Assembly: GCA_033961575.1 (NCBI GenBank)
Contig: CM066730.1
Coordinates: 132,374,023 to 132,438,022 of the forward strand
Length of the DNA stretch: 64,000 bases
From: Aselliscus stoliczkanus
Lineage: Eukaryota > Chordata > Mammalia > Chiroptera > Hipposideridae
Direction: 5' to 3'
Below the pieces are notes generated by a model, which searched no databases, was not told where the DNA came from, and saw only the letters and a list, made by a program, of their open reading frames with translations. A program made the position numbers and the translations under genes. Shown one piece after another: positions 36,137 to 47,659 of the stretch. Position 1 is the first letter of the stretch. Each line of letters starts with the position of its first letter.

Positions 36137-36184
36137 AGCTGATGGTATTTTGTTATAACATCCAGAACATACAAAGACACCAAG

Positions 36185-37850
36185 AAAGCATAGGACATGT
36201 ACACTGGTAACTACAAAACATTGTTGAAAAAATAAAGGTAAGGAATTAAATAAATGGAGAGACATCCCATGTTTATTGATTGGGAGACTTAATATTGCTA
36301 AGATGACAATCCTCCCTAAAGTGATCTATAGATTCAATGTAATTCCTACCAAAATCCCATTGGCCTTTAAAAAAAAATAGAAAAGTTGATCCTAAAATTC
36401 ATATAGGATTACAAGGGATTCTGAATAGCAAAAAAAAAAAAAAAAAAAAAAAGGAAGCCTTAGAAAAGAACAAAGTCAGAAGTTTCACACTCCCTGATTT
36501 TAAAACTTAACTTGTAATCAAGGCAGGGTGACATTAGCATAAGGATAGACATATAGATCAATGGAATAGAATTGGGAGTCCAGAAATAAACTCATGAACC
36601 TATGGTCAATTGATTTTCTACAAGGACACTATGACACTTCAGTGGGGGAGACAAGTCTTTTCAACAAATGGTGATGAGAAAACTGGATATCTATGTGCAA
36701 AAGAATGAAGATGAACTCCTACCTTATACCATACTTAACAGTTAATTCAAAATGTGTCATAGACCTAAATATATGAGCTGAAACTTTACATTTTTAGAAA
36801 AAGACACAGGAGTAAATCTTTAGGGCCCCTGGAATAGGCAATGGTTTCTTAGATATGAAGCAAAAGTGATAAAAGAAAACAATAGGAATTTGACTACATC
36901 AAAATTAATGTGCTACAAATGATATCATCAAGAAAGTAAAAAGACAAACCATAGAATGGGAGAAAATATTTATAAATTTTGTAACTGATAAGTGGACATA
37001 CCTGTGTCCAGGATATATAAAGAAATCAATTAATGAAAGAACAATCCATTTAAAGAGATGTTTTTCGAAAGCATACAAATGGCCATTAAGCACATAAAAA
37101 GATACTCATCATCATGGTTAAATAAGATGCACATCAAATCACATTTAGATACTACGTACACCCTTTAGAATGGTTAAAATAATGACAATTACAGGTGTCA
37201 GTGAGGGTGTGGAGATATTGGAAACCTCATTCAATTTTGATGGGATTGTAAAATGGTGCAGTCACTTTGAAAAAGTTTGGTAATTCCTCAAAAGATTAAA
37301 TGTAGAGTTATCATACGATCTAGCAATTCTCCTAGTTGTATACAAAAACATGTATATGAATGTTCATAATAGCATTATTCATGAGAGCCAAAAGTATATG
37401 CAACCCAAAATGTTCATCAACTGATCAAATGGATAAACAAAATGTGGTATATCCATGCAATGAAATATTATTCAATAATAAAAAGGAGTGAAGTGCCAAT
37501 ACATGCTACAATATGAATGATTCTGATATGCTAAGCGAAAGATGCCAGTCGCAAATTATTATATAGTGTACAATTCCATTTATATGAAATGTCCAAAATA
37601 GGCAAGTCCATATAAGCAGAGAGCAAATTAGTGGTTGCCTAGGGTTGAGGAGGGTGGGATTGGAGAACGAATACTAATGGAGAGTAAATGCTAATACCAG
37701 GTTTATTTTGGGGGTGATGGAAATATATTAAACTTTGATTTTGTTGGTTGCATAATTCTACGAATATACTAAAATGGTTGAAATGTATATTTTATAAAAA
37801 TACATTTATGGCATGTGAATTATATGTCAATAAATACACTAAAAATCAAA
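36185..37850 (+). pseudogene. old L1 ORF2 C-terminus and 3'UTR, continuation
   Basis: The L1 begun at 33270 resumes after the LTR with 'catgtacactggtaactaca' and continues through 'gagacatcccatgtttattg', 'gattcaatgtaattcctacc', 'ctatgatctagcaattctc'-like decay and 'gtatatccatgcaatgaaat'. It ends in a 3'UTR with AATAAA at 37829-37834 and an A-rich end. No open frame of length survives. An internal run of about 23 A (36430-36452) is a later expansion. Together with 33270-34287 this is one L1 copy of about 2.7 kb. Confidence 0.82.
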
Positions 37851-37859
37851 CAACAAACA

Positions 37860-38520
37860 TATGCTGAGCTAGAGAAAGTCAAATATCGAACCTATTAGAA
37901 TGGCCATAGAAAACTTCAGGGAAGAAAGGAATTTCAGCATCACTGAAGAATAGACAAGATTTGGACTCAAGGAAGCAGATCATAGAAATTCCATGGGGAA
38001 GCTGTTGCAAATTCTTACATTTGTGTGAATGTAGTCCTTTAATGATACAAATAAGATAGCCATCCCTGAAGAGAACACGCTTATTCTCATTTCCATTGTT
38101 TCTGTAATGTTAGGTGGGTTTATGTTGGTACAATGCAAATAATTATAGCCTCCAATGATAGAATAATACTGAATCATTGGACACCTGTCAGGACAGAGCT
38201 CCTACTATACATCAGGCTTTCTCATTCTAGAGTCTCTTCCTGAGTGATTTAAAGCATTTCCACATGGAACTCCCAGAAGCAGAATAAAGTAGGTAAGACA
38301 TACCCCCACTGGAAGCACTCTATTACTGCCATCTATAATTTGCTCATTCCATTTTGAAATCTGACTAAATCCAAGCTGACAAGATTTACCAGATTGAGAT
38401 AACAGCTTTTACTCTGAACCAGGCATTTGAACCAGAAAAGGCGATGCAATATGTGTGAACTGTTTCCCTCTCCTTTGAAATCGTGTGGTTATTGAGAGGA
38501 AAATGTGGATGCGGGCATGT
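37860..38520. other. unique sequence, nothing recognised
   Basis: No repeat or gene is supported. Short antisense frames only. Confidence 0.4.
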
Positions 38521-38529
38521 GGAAGGTAT

Positions 38530-38740
38530 CTGGTGTCCTGGACAGTACACGGTTGATGGACCAGTGGGCATGGGTTCCACCTCCCTCTCTCAGTTCTTCC
38601 AGGAGCTAACCATGTTTTCTTGAGCAAGTTACCACTCAACCTCAGTTCCATCCTCTGCAAAATGGTAGTATTTCCCAACTTATGGGGCTGTTGGCAGGGC
38701 CAAATATGATAAATATTAATTAACAAATATTTATTGAGGA
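38530..38740 (+). repeat. MIR-type SINE fragment
   Basis: 'accatgttttcttgagcaag', 'cctcagttccatcctctgca' and 'aaatggtagtatttcccaac' give the MIR sense pattern. The antisense frame of 105 codons over it is a shadow. Confidence 0.6.
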
Positions 38741-40370
38741 TCTACTTTGAACTGCAACAATGGGAATATGAAGAATTAAAGACACTCTTTGACTTGAAGA
38801 AGCTCAAATGAAGAAGCATGGCAGCACTTTCAGTATAACCTACTGATCAAATATGGATGTTATTTTTGTTTCCTTCCACACGAATTGTTCCTTCTCATAT
38901 AAATTGTCTCACTTGGGCTTCACAAATGGCCCATCTATTTCAAGGCTGATGGCTACTTCCTTAATATAGCCATACACAAACTCTGGAGAGCATGGACTCA
39001 CAAATCAAAACAAATAGAATTTTCAGGCCCTGGAGTTGCATATAGCAACTCACCAGAGAAGTCACGCTTTGTGTTTACACATAGTTTTTTTGTGTATAAT
39101 GGGAACAAGAAAGTACAGGATTTTAAACATGGTGAGTTTTCCTGGAGCATTAATTTCCCTCTATAGTAAGCCATTTAAAACATGATTCCTAACTTAGACA
39201 TATATTAGAATAGAAGCAACACTCACATGAGATTTCAATATGCAACCTGAGTCTAGGGAGAGCAAGCTGACCCCTGATGTGTACGATGCTAGGGTGGGCA
39301 TATTTTTAGTATCTTAGCACAGAGCTGTGAGGTTTGACTGTGTGGATTGTTTATCGCACAATTTCAAGGCTACCATTCACAAAGACTTTGATTTTAACAG
39401 TCCCCCTGGGAGTCATGCACAGTGGTAACTGTTTAGCTGCTCATCTAGGGAAAAAAAAAAGACTAAGCCCATAAAAATCATGCTGCCTGGGTTATGACCT
39501 TCTCCTAAGTCTTGTTCATGATGGGTGGTTTTAATATATTCTTGCTATTATGCTGTGAGTTAAAAAAATAAAATAAAATAAAAATAAAGGATAATCAGAC
39601 TACCTAACAGCAGGCGTTAGAATTTACTTCCAGGAAGGGGATAGGGCAGGGGGTGGACTGGTTGACCTGTCAGAAGTGTTTCTATCCTTGCTAAGTTCTA
39701 TGAAACAAAACAAATATTGTAGTCATACAGCAGTCACACAATTTTCAAAACACACACAGAAAAAAATCTTAATAATAGCAGGGATCATCACTCAATGTCA
39801 GAAAACTGATATTATCACTCTGTGGAAATAATTAGGAGAAAAACAATCTCCAGTATCTGTCCAGAAAAAGCATAACAATCCACTGTAGGAAGCAAAGCAC
39901 CAATGAAAGCACCAGCTGGAAAGACACCTCCATTTTCTCTCTTCCCACATTTCTTAAAGGGCAAGCAATAATAAGGCACAAAAGCCTTTGTAGAAATCAC
40001 CATCATCTAAAAATCACAGAATTGTTGCTCCAATAAAAGGCTTAGAAATGACTTCCAAAGGTCCTTGAGACTCAATGCCTCATACAAAGATAAACTTCTT
40101 CCAGTGAAAGGCCCACATTGTGACTTTTGCATTATATGAGAACTAACAGCACCTCAGGGTCTTGTTGTACATGGGTGCTCTTATCCACCTATTTGTACTG
40201 AGGTCCAAATAAAAGAGCAGAAAAATAATAGTCTTACCCATTGTTGCAAATATGCTCACTATCAGTGCTTGATTTATACTACCTGCAAATGCTGTTGAAT
40301 TCTGATACCATCAAAGCTATTTGGCTTACTACTAATTAACCATCCATACACCTTCTACAGTTCTTTCAAG
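38741..40370. other. mostly unique sequence; weak L2 trace at the left edge
   Basis: 'caaatatttattgaggatct' at 38723-38790 is an antisense L2 end. The rest (including 39560-39590, an AAATA-rich simple run) shows no gene. Confidence 0.4.
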
Positions 40371-40374
40371 TGCA

Positions 40375-40530
40375 TGCCCTGGACACTGCTACCTGTCTGT
40401 TTCCTTCACATGTACAAGCTCATAGGAGCTTGGGGGCAAGCAACACTCCACTCTACTTTGTTTTCTCATCACCTAATACAATGGATGGTACATAGTAGGT
40501 GATCCATAATATTTGCTGAATGCCTGGAAA
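40375..40530 (+). repeat. LINE-2 3' end, sense
   Basis: 'gtacaagctcataggagctt' then 'caatggatggtacatagtag' and 'atatttgctgaatgcctgg' is an L2 3' terminus. Confidence 0.55.
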
Positions 40531-41089
40531 GGAATGCATTAAAGCTCAAATTAAATTTTTATTTTAGGAGCTAGCAGTAAAGTTTGTGGATTGCTTTTTA
40601 TAACCACAAGAGCATTATCAGGACATAAAGAAGTTATATCTCACACAGCAGTCCATTCTACTATTAATACCTTAAGAAGCTAGGTGTTTGATGGGGTGCA
40701 GTGGTTTTGAAAAGTGGAGATGGGAGCCTCTGGGAGTCTATCAAAGCAGAGTGGCCATCTCTAACTATCCACTGGTGGCATTTATATGTCTCTCAAAATG
40801 TATTATCTTCAGCTACTTAATTCATTTTCCTTTAGAAAGATGCTAATTTTATGTTCCTTTAACTCAAGATCACTGCTGATAAAGCACCATGGTCCCTTTT
40901 CCTCTGTGGCATCTAATGCATTAGTAGCCAAGTCACACTCTAAATTGTTGATGGGGCTGAAAGAGAATAATTTATTCTCCATGGTAATTTTAGAATTTTC
41001 TTAAAATCACATCTTTCAATCCCAACTATTTATGATTAATTTTGACATCCTGATTTTCATTAGACCATGTGCTTCCTGTGGGGTCACAT

Positions 41090-41180
41090 CATATAATTTT
41101 GTACAGCCCTCGAACCAAACACAAAGTCTGGCACATAGCAGGTGCACAATAAATATTGGATGGATGAATGGATGGATGTT
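41090..41180 (+). repeat. LINE-2 3' end, sense
   Basis: 'aagtctggcacatagcaggt' followed by 'gcacaataaatattggatgg' and a gatg/atgg simple end is a typical L2 terminus. Confidence 0.65.
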
Positions 41181-41640
41181 TTAAGAATGTACCATGGCTC
41201 AATAGGAAAAGAGAAAAAGAAAAAGAAGCGGATCCCTTTGCCAAGTACTGATTTAGGAAGATCAGTTAAGGTTTCCTCTTCTCTATCCTCACAATTCTTA
41301 GGGCTTGTAACTTCCAATCAGATCTCTCCTGCTTTTTTTGTCAACTATTTTTACTTTTCCCCACAGGCCATTTATATCAATCACGATTGAATTTAGCTGC
41401 ATTAGTAGAAACCTGACCACAGTGGTTTACATAAATAAGTTTATTTTTCTCCCATAACAAGGAGTCTGGGGTAGGCATCCTGCAACTATTGCTTGAGAAC
41501 CAGGCTTCTTCTTCCTGTTCTAGAAACCTCAGTGCAAGACTTTTTCTATACTGGCTACACCATGGCTGCCCAGCTCTGTGAGCTGAGTAGAAAGAAGGGC
41601 ACAGGGTAATACGAAAACGATGTCATCTATGTCTATGCCT

Positions 41641-41782
41641 TTTTTTTTTTAGCTGAGCCATCCTGCCACCTGTTGGCAGTTTAGCGGCAGCTCAGCTCAG
41701 GCTGGGCATCGAACTGCTGTTGCTCAGAGCTCAGCTCACACCCTTCAGCGAGCTCTTAACCAACTGGGCCACTCGGCCGGCC
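41641..41782 (-). mobile_element. bat SINE fragment (composite family), antisense
   Basis: Poly(T), 'gctgagccatcctgccacct', 'gcagctcagctcaggctggg' and 'actgggccactcggccggcc' share the composite SINE vocabulary of the 48.9-kb copy and the GGCCGGCC head. A TSD 'ctatgtctatg(a)cctttt' (41627-41640 and from 41783) bounds it. Confidence 0.85.
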
Positions 41783-42039
41783 CTATGTCTATGACCTTTT
41801 AAAGAGCCTTCCAGAATACCCTCTGAGCAACTTCGGCTTATATCCCAATGGCCCAAACTAAGTTACATAGTTCTTCCTGGCTATAAGAGAGTTGCGAGAA
41901 GGTAAGTGACTTTAGGTAAGCACTTTGCCCAAATTAGAATTAGGACCCTGTTCATTAAAAAAAAGGGGGAGGATGAATACTAATTGGAAGCCATGCAGTG
42001 TCTGCTACACAAGCACCTATCCTAGGAGCATCCTGGCTG

Positions 42040-42470
42040 GCACAGTGTCTGGGATCTTCTGACTGTATTGCCTTGCTCCAGTTCTCTAGGCCTCTTCATC
42101 TTATCTTCCTACCTCACTCTGTGAGGCTTCAATTATTCTCAGATTGTTGCCCTGGGTTTCAGATCTAAAGCCTGATCTTGATATGGTATTCCCACTTTTC
42201 CCTTCTCTGCCTGTTGATATCGTCTCTATTTGTCAAGGTTTCACTCAAACGTTATCTACTTAGTGAAGCTTCCCTATTTCTGATAAAAATTAATCAGCAT
42301 TTTAGTGTACAAATGGTTTAGGCTGCATTAGGATGTAGTTAGTGGTGGATGGGCCTGTTTCTTTCATTAGAAGGCAAACTTGATGATTAGGACTACGTCT
42401 TATCCTTTATTGTGGCTCAGTGTCTGGCAAAAAAGAAAGATCCTCAATTGATACCTATTCTATGAATGTG
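42040..42470 (+). repeat. LINE-2-like fragment, sense
   Basis: 'ctatttgtcaaggtttcact', 'tagtgaagcttccctatttc' and 'ggcaaacttgatgattagga' resemble the L2 3' region. Confidence 0.4.
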
Positions 42471-43023
42471 GTACTCTTAATTCTTTATTTTCTGTGCTTA
42501 TTTTAAACCACTGTTTAGCTCCTGTGTTGTGATTCTCACACTGAGTCTACAGTCTTTTATAAATGCTTGTTATGACACAGATGCAAATCATGGATGTGAG
42601 ATGAGCTGTTCTCTCTATCAAGCTTTTCCTCTGCCTTATCCATTGATTCCCTGATGCTGGGAAGAGCATTTCTTTTAGAGATCTTTCCTGGCGGTTAATG
42701 TGAATGTTGAAGGCAATCCTCAAATATTCTTTCCTTCTACCCTTTCTCTGGACTGATAACTATATATACACAAAAATGATCAGGTGTGGACAGATGTCAA
42801 CAAAAGGATGGAATACAGATGTTACAACATCATTAAATCAGAATATGACACTAGCACTTCAGATAGAATATAAATCTTGGCCCACAACACAAATGCCATG
42901 TGTATAACTAACAGCAAATTGACCATATTTCTTACTCATTGGTGGATATTTCCACACACACAAAAACTAGTTTAGAAACCCTTTCCTCCTAACAGTAGGG
43001 TTATTTTTAAAGCAGGTGTGCTT

Positions 43024-43378
43024 CTGGGATATGAAAGACAGTTTGGGGATTATAATTAATAATGTAAATATTTTGTGGGGGTGTCAGATGGTCATAGGTC
43101 TTGTTAGGGAGACCATTTCATGGATGGAGTAAAGGTTTGATCACTGCACTGTATAACCGAAGCAGAGGTTGTATACCTACTGTAATTGAATATATATAGA
43201 TAGTCACAGGATGTGGATTATACTGTGGAAGACAGAGGAAGAGTAATAGATATATATGATATGGGGGGGAGTGGGGTGGCGAATTGGGAGTGGGGGGTTA
43301 TCACTTTGAGGGGTGAAATGTATAATTATTGCACTGTGTTGTACACCTGAAACTGATTTAAAAAAAATAAAATAAAAT
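43024..43378 (+). mobile_element. 5'-truncated young L1 3' end
   Basis: About 355 bp aligns with the antisense of 54.0-54.3 kb and comprises only L1 3'UTR plus an (A)nTAAAATAAAATAAA tail. A perfect 15-bp TSD 'aaagcaggtgtgctt' (43009-43023 and 43379-43393) brackets it. The G-run 'gggggggagtggggtggcga' at about 43263 matches the purine tract of the other young L1. This is an ordinary truncated retroposition by the same or a close subfamily as the 7.4-kb L1. Confidence 0.93.
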
Positions 43379-43393
43379 AAAGCAGGTGTGCTT

Positions 43394-44210
43394 GCTTTCT
43401 AATGTTGTTTCCTATTGTTTAAAGAAACCACTGTCAGTGCGTTGGCATACTGCAACAAAGTTCAAGTTCCTCCTATGGGTTTCTTTATTGGAAGCTGTGT
43501 GCATATTGAATTCTTGGCAAAGTACTGTAGCTTTTCTAATTTTGGAGAGAGTCAAGGGAAGCAACATAAAAACTGGCAGAAATGACTTCAAATCTTTTAG
43601 CACTACGGTTTACTGACTTTCTTAGAAGTTTCACTGGAATTATTCTACTCCTTGCTGTTTTCATGGTACTTCAGGTGCCTAATGCATTGTGTTGCTTTCC
43701 TAGTTTGAGCAACAGCTGTCCTGGAAGGGAAGCCCAGGAACACCACCCCAGATTGGCTGGAGAAATGTCTTAAAGGCATCTCTTCTAAGACTTCCTTCAA
43801 GCCCTGCCTCTCGGAGGCCTAGAGAGGATTCTATGCTGTGACTGCCCCTGAGGCAGGAAGATGATCCCCACTCCCTCGCTGCTCCTGAGGCCCAGAGCAG
43901 GAAAACAATCGCCTGTCCTGAAAGTTTCATCCCAGGACAAAGCAAGGAGGCATTCTGAAACGGCTCCCCTCTCTCCCTTCTTTTTGTTCTAACTCACTCT
44001 TCTTTCCCTTCACTAAAGTAGGGATTCGTCCAATCTGAAAAGCTAACGAAAATGCCAGAAACCTGGATGAACAAATTACTTCTAAAGACTTGTTCACTAA
44101 AATAGTCATCTCCAGGAATCCTTGCTCGATTCCTCTGCCCTAGTTGACAGTAGTCTGTTCTATGTATCCCCAAAACTCTCTCCAAGCACTGCTGCCTGCT
44201 AGGACAGTTT
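43394..44210. other. unique sequence, nothing recognised
   Basis: Several 60-81 codon frames on both strands overlap one another and have no domain. I support no exon. Confidence 0.4.
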
Positions 44211-44224
44211 ACCACAATATACTA

Positions 44225-44370
44225 TTGCAAGTTTCTCTCAACCAGAATACCGAGAGCTCTTGAGACCAGGGTCTTGTGTCCTCATAACCTTAGTATTCTC
44301 AGTGTTCAGGTCCCTGTAGGGGTCACAATAGGAGTTCAATAAGTGTTTAATAAGTGAATGAAGAGTAAAA
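44225..44370 (+). repeat. LINE-2 3' end, sense
   Basis: 'accgagagctcttgagacca' then 'tgttcaggtccctgtagggg' and 'aataggagttcaataagtgt' matches an L2 3' terminus. Confidence 0.55.
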
Positions 44371-44385
44371 TTCCTAAGCTATAGC

Positions 44386-44386
<1 letters not shown>

Positions 44387-44416
<30 letters not shown>
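44387..44416. repeat. (TA)n microsatellite
   Basis: About 13 TA units followed by a short CACA run. Confidence 0.9.
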
Positions 44417-44417
<1 letters not shown>

Positions 44418-44419
44418 CT

Positions 44420-45800
44420 GTGTATCAACATACATACATATGTACATATACTATACTTAGTTTTGATTAGATTAATATCTTTGACAATCAAAAACTAGGA
44501 AAAGTCTACATCTGCCAAAGAATAGCATATGTGAAACCGCTGTATCTAGACAGAGACCTAAAATGTTAATATAATGTTTTCTAAATATATCTCCCAAGCT
44601 TCAAAACAGAAATCTAAAATGTAAGTGGGTGGCAGAAGTAGGGGAACCAACTGCCACACAGCTAATTTTCAAGAGAGCAAAATGTATGTGAAATCATATT
44701 CCAAGTAGTAGAGAGAGAGCAGTCTGCAGTCCGCCCACTCCTTCCAAAGAAAACGGATCCTTCATATAGAAGGCTTAACTGCAACTTTAATAGGCACACA
44801 TATCACATTTAAATACTGTCATGAGTTAAATAATACCCTCTTGCACTCGAATATATCCACAGTCCCCGAAAGTCATGAGAACTTTTAAAGGATGGATATT
44901 TTTAAAGCCGGGCAAAATAAACATAAGGATTCCTATAAAGAGTAGAAAAACACGACTGGTTTCTGTATTTCTGCATTATATAAAACATGGCCATTTTTAC
45001 TTTTCATTTTTTTTTTGTATAGTGCAAATTGAGATGTTTAACACATTTTGCATCTTGTTCTCACATGATTAAAGAATCTTCAGCTCTTTTGACATTTAAA
45101 TTATATTTTATGCAGCTTATGTAATGATGTGTCACTCTTTGCATTGAATCTGTAGTTGTAAAAGTTGCATTGAGCCCTTTGTTTCCCAATTCCCTATTTT
45201 TAAATCTGAGTGACTTTGTTGACCGTTCCCAGTTGCTGGCTTTCTCTGAGGTAATTTCAGGTGGCTGGCCTTTCTGGGGCACTGCAGAGGGGGTGAGCAC
45301 CAGCTGGGGCAAACCTCATGTTAATAAACTTCTCTCCACCCTTCATATCCTTTTGACCAGGGTGAGGACAGTTTAGAATGAGCATCCACTGTAGTCACCA
45401 TGAGGAAGAAGGACCTCTTTTCAAGGTATTTACCTTTCCATCTGTTCCATTTATTTATGTGCATATTTGTTATTCTTCCTAGGCAGTACCTATGTTTTAT
45501 TTGCTTTGAATCTGCTTCAGTGAGTGGCATAGTGTCTTATATAATGTCAAATACAGTAGAGTAAGATCATGGCTATCATTCTACTATCACAGCAATTACC
45601 ATTTACTGAGCACCTCATACAGGTTGAGAAGGGTCCTATGCTCAGTATACATAATGGGAGGCCTGATGAGAATTTTTTCCCCCAATCACGTCTACCTCTT
45701 TTCTAACGAAGGCTGGAAAGGCAGCAGTTATCTGGCCATGGAGCAGATGTGTGTTCCTTACATAATCATGTCAGTGGCGGCTGTAATACCTCATTGTCTC
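44420..45800. other. unique sequence, no gene seen
   Basis: No recognised repeat. Frames of 60-92 codons on both strands are not supported as genes. Confidence 0.4.
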
Positions 45801-45811
45801 AGGAGGGAGGG

Positions 45812-46473
45812 TGTAGTAGGCAGAAGGCCCTCCAAAGATGTTCACATCCTAATCCTCCAGAACCTGTGGCTCTGTTACATTAAATGGCCAAACAGACTTT
45901 GAAGACAGAAGTACCGTTACAGACCTTAAGATGGAAAGATGATCTTGGATGACGTTGGTGGGCCCAATCTAATCACATGAGACCTTTAAAGTAGACAATG
46001 TTCTTCTACTGAAGGCAGAAGAGCAATGGGGAAGAAGGGAAGTAAGGGAGATACGAAGTATGAAGCAGATGAGTGTTTGATGGTTTGAGGATGGAGGGGA
46101 CAATGTGATAAGCAATTTGGGCAGCCTTAAGGAGTGGAGAGGGGTTCTTAGCTGGCTTTCAGCAAAAAACAAAACTAAAACAAAAACAACGACAACCAAA
46201 AACCAAGGGCCATAGTCTCTGAGCTACTAGGAACTAAATTCTGCCAAGAATCGGCCTGAACTTGAAAGCAGGTCCATTCGCAGAGTTTCCAGAAAGGAAG
46301 GCAGCCATCCTGACACATTGATTTTTAGCTTGTTAAACTCTAAGCACCAGACCCAGTTGAGTCATACTGGACTCGAACTTCTGACTTACAGAAGTCTGTG
46401 GCAATAAATAGATGTTGTTGTAAGAAACTTAATTTGTGTTAATTTGGTATGTCAGCAATAGGAAACTAATACA
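45812..46473 (+). mobile_element. MLT1-type solo LTR
   Basis: The element begins TGTAGTAGGCAGAAGG and ends GGAAACTAATACA. Between lie 'caaagatgttcacatcctaa', 'gtgggcccaatctaatcaca' (across 45959-45978), 'cagaagtctgtggcaataaa' and 'taatttgtgttaatttggta'. TG...CA termini and a 5-bp flank 'gaggg'/'gaggc' (4 of 5) fit an old LTR insertion. An A/C-rich patch at 46165-46205 is a later expansion. There are no internal genes. Confidence 0.72.
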
Positions 46474-46839
46474 GAGGCTGTACACAGTCCCTTTGGGTCC
46501 CAGTACAAGCATTCTTCCCAAAAAACCTTTGCTCTGTGGGATAAATGAGAGAAGTCAATACATTTGTAATGGGGTTTAAGGAGCTTCCTTAGAAGGAAAA
46601 ATCACTAAGCCTCTTCTCACCCACTTACCTTTTTACAGTTTCAGAGTTATAACTTATCACAATGGGCTGGGGAGTTCTAACTTGGGTTTCTTGGCAGTCA
46701 AGTTCCCAAGGGGCAATTCATGAGAAAGAAGGAAATCTGACCTGTTGATTTGGGTTTAACCTCAGAGTTTAAGGGTTTATATAAATACACATAAATGAGA
46801 AGTTACTTGGACTAACTGACTATTCCTCTTTGATCAATT

Positions 46840-47030
46840 AAATTCAGCAAACACTTGTTAGCCTGAGTATTAGTAAAATGTGTGCCAATACTGTTGGCAA
46901 TAGAGAGGTGAATGAGGTGTGGTTCTGACCCAAAAATCCTGACAGCTCCACCCTGGAACATTTCATGGAACAAATGCCCAATAAATATTTGTCAGGTGGA
47001 TGGATGCATGAATGGATGACCATGAATACT
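46840..47030. repeat. L2-like end fragments
   Basis: An antisense-like stretch 'cagcaaacacttgttagcc' is followed by a sense L2 terminus 'caaatgcccaataaatattt' with a gatgg/catgaatgg simple end. Confidence 0.45.
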
Positions 47031-47409
47031 CTGCTTTACCTAAAACCTAGGTCTTGCTTTGTTCATTTTCTTTCATGAAAATGTAGTACGGGTATAATTT
47101 TGATAGAGACTCAGACAGCTGCTGCCTCTTCTCAAGCTCTATCTAGTCTCACCTCTCAGATTTGTGAGTCAAACTATTCTCATCCTACCTGTTAGGCTAT
47201 CAAGTCCACACTGGGTTCCCCTTCCTTAGATGTCTATGGCCTGGACTAGATATTTTGCAATTCATCATGCCCCGTATTATTACTTTTCTTCTATTGTTAC
47301 ATCATCCTGCTATTGATTGCTTTGTTTGTTAAAGCCAACCCCATTTTCCTTTTGCTTTCCCCAGAGAAGACAAGCTCCTCAAGAGCAAGAACTGTATATA
47401 TTGTAAAGG

Positions 47410-47640
47410 ATAAAACTGTGGGTCCTGGAGCTTGACTAGCCTGGCTTTGTCACTTAATGTCTGTGTGACTCTGTGTAAGTTATTTAACCTTACCGGACTT
47501 TGGTTTCCTTATTTGTAACATGAAAATCATACAAGTTCTTCACTCACACTGGATTACTGTGAGGATTATATTAATTTATATGTGTAAAGTACTTAGAATA
47601 GTTCCTGGAACTTGTAAGTGCTCACTAAATATTCACTACA
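47410..47640 (+). repeat. MIR-type SINE fragment
   Basis: 'ctggagcttgactagcctgg', 'gtgtgactctgtgtaagtta', 'tttggtttccttatttgtaa' and 'ctgtgaggattatattaatt' match MIR sense closely. Confidence 0.75.
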
Positions 47641-47659
47641 TATTTGATTCCCCAGCATA

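Larger units (their letters stand above)
34288..36179 (+). mobile_element. MLT1-type LTR split by a later L1 insertion
   Basis: LTR sequence runs from 34288 ('agttatggtctaaatgtttg') to 34622 and resumes from about 36137 to 36179 ('ctgatggtattttgttataa' to 'acaaagaca'). Middle markers include 'ttcatattttgaaaccctag', 'tatgtgaggacacagtaaga' and 'cttccagaactgaaagcag'. A 5-bp duplication 'ccaag' (34283-34287 and 36180-36184) fits an LTR element of the MaLR class inserted into the L1. The terminal dinucleotides are AG (decayed from TG) and CA. It is a solo LTR without an internal region. Confidence 0.78.

Noticed and set aside
45812..46473. Possible intact endogenous retrovirus.
   Set aside because: Only a solo LTR is present, with no internal gag/pol/env-like sequence on either side.
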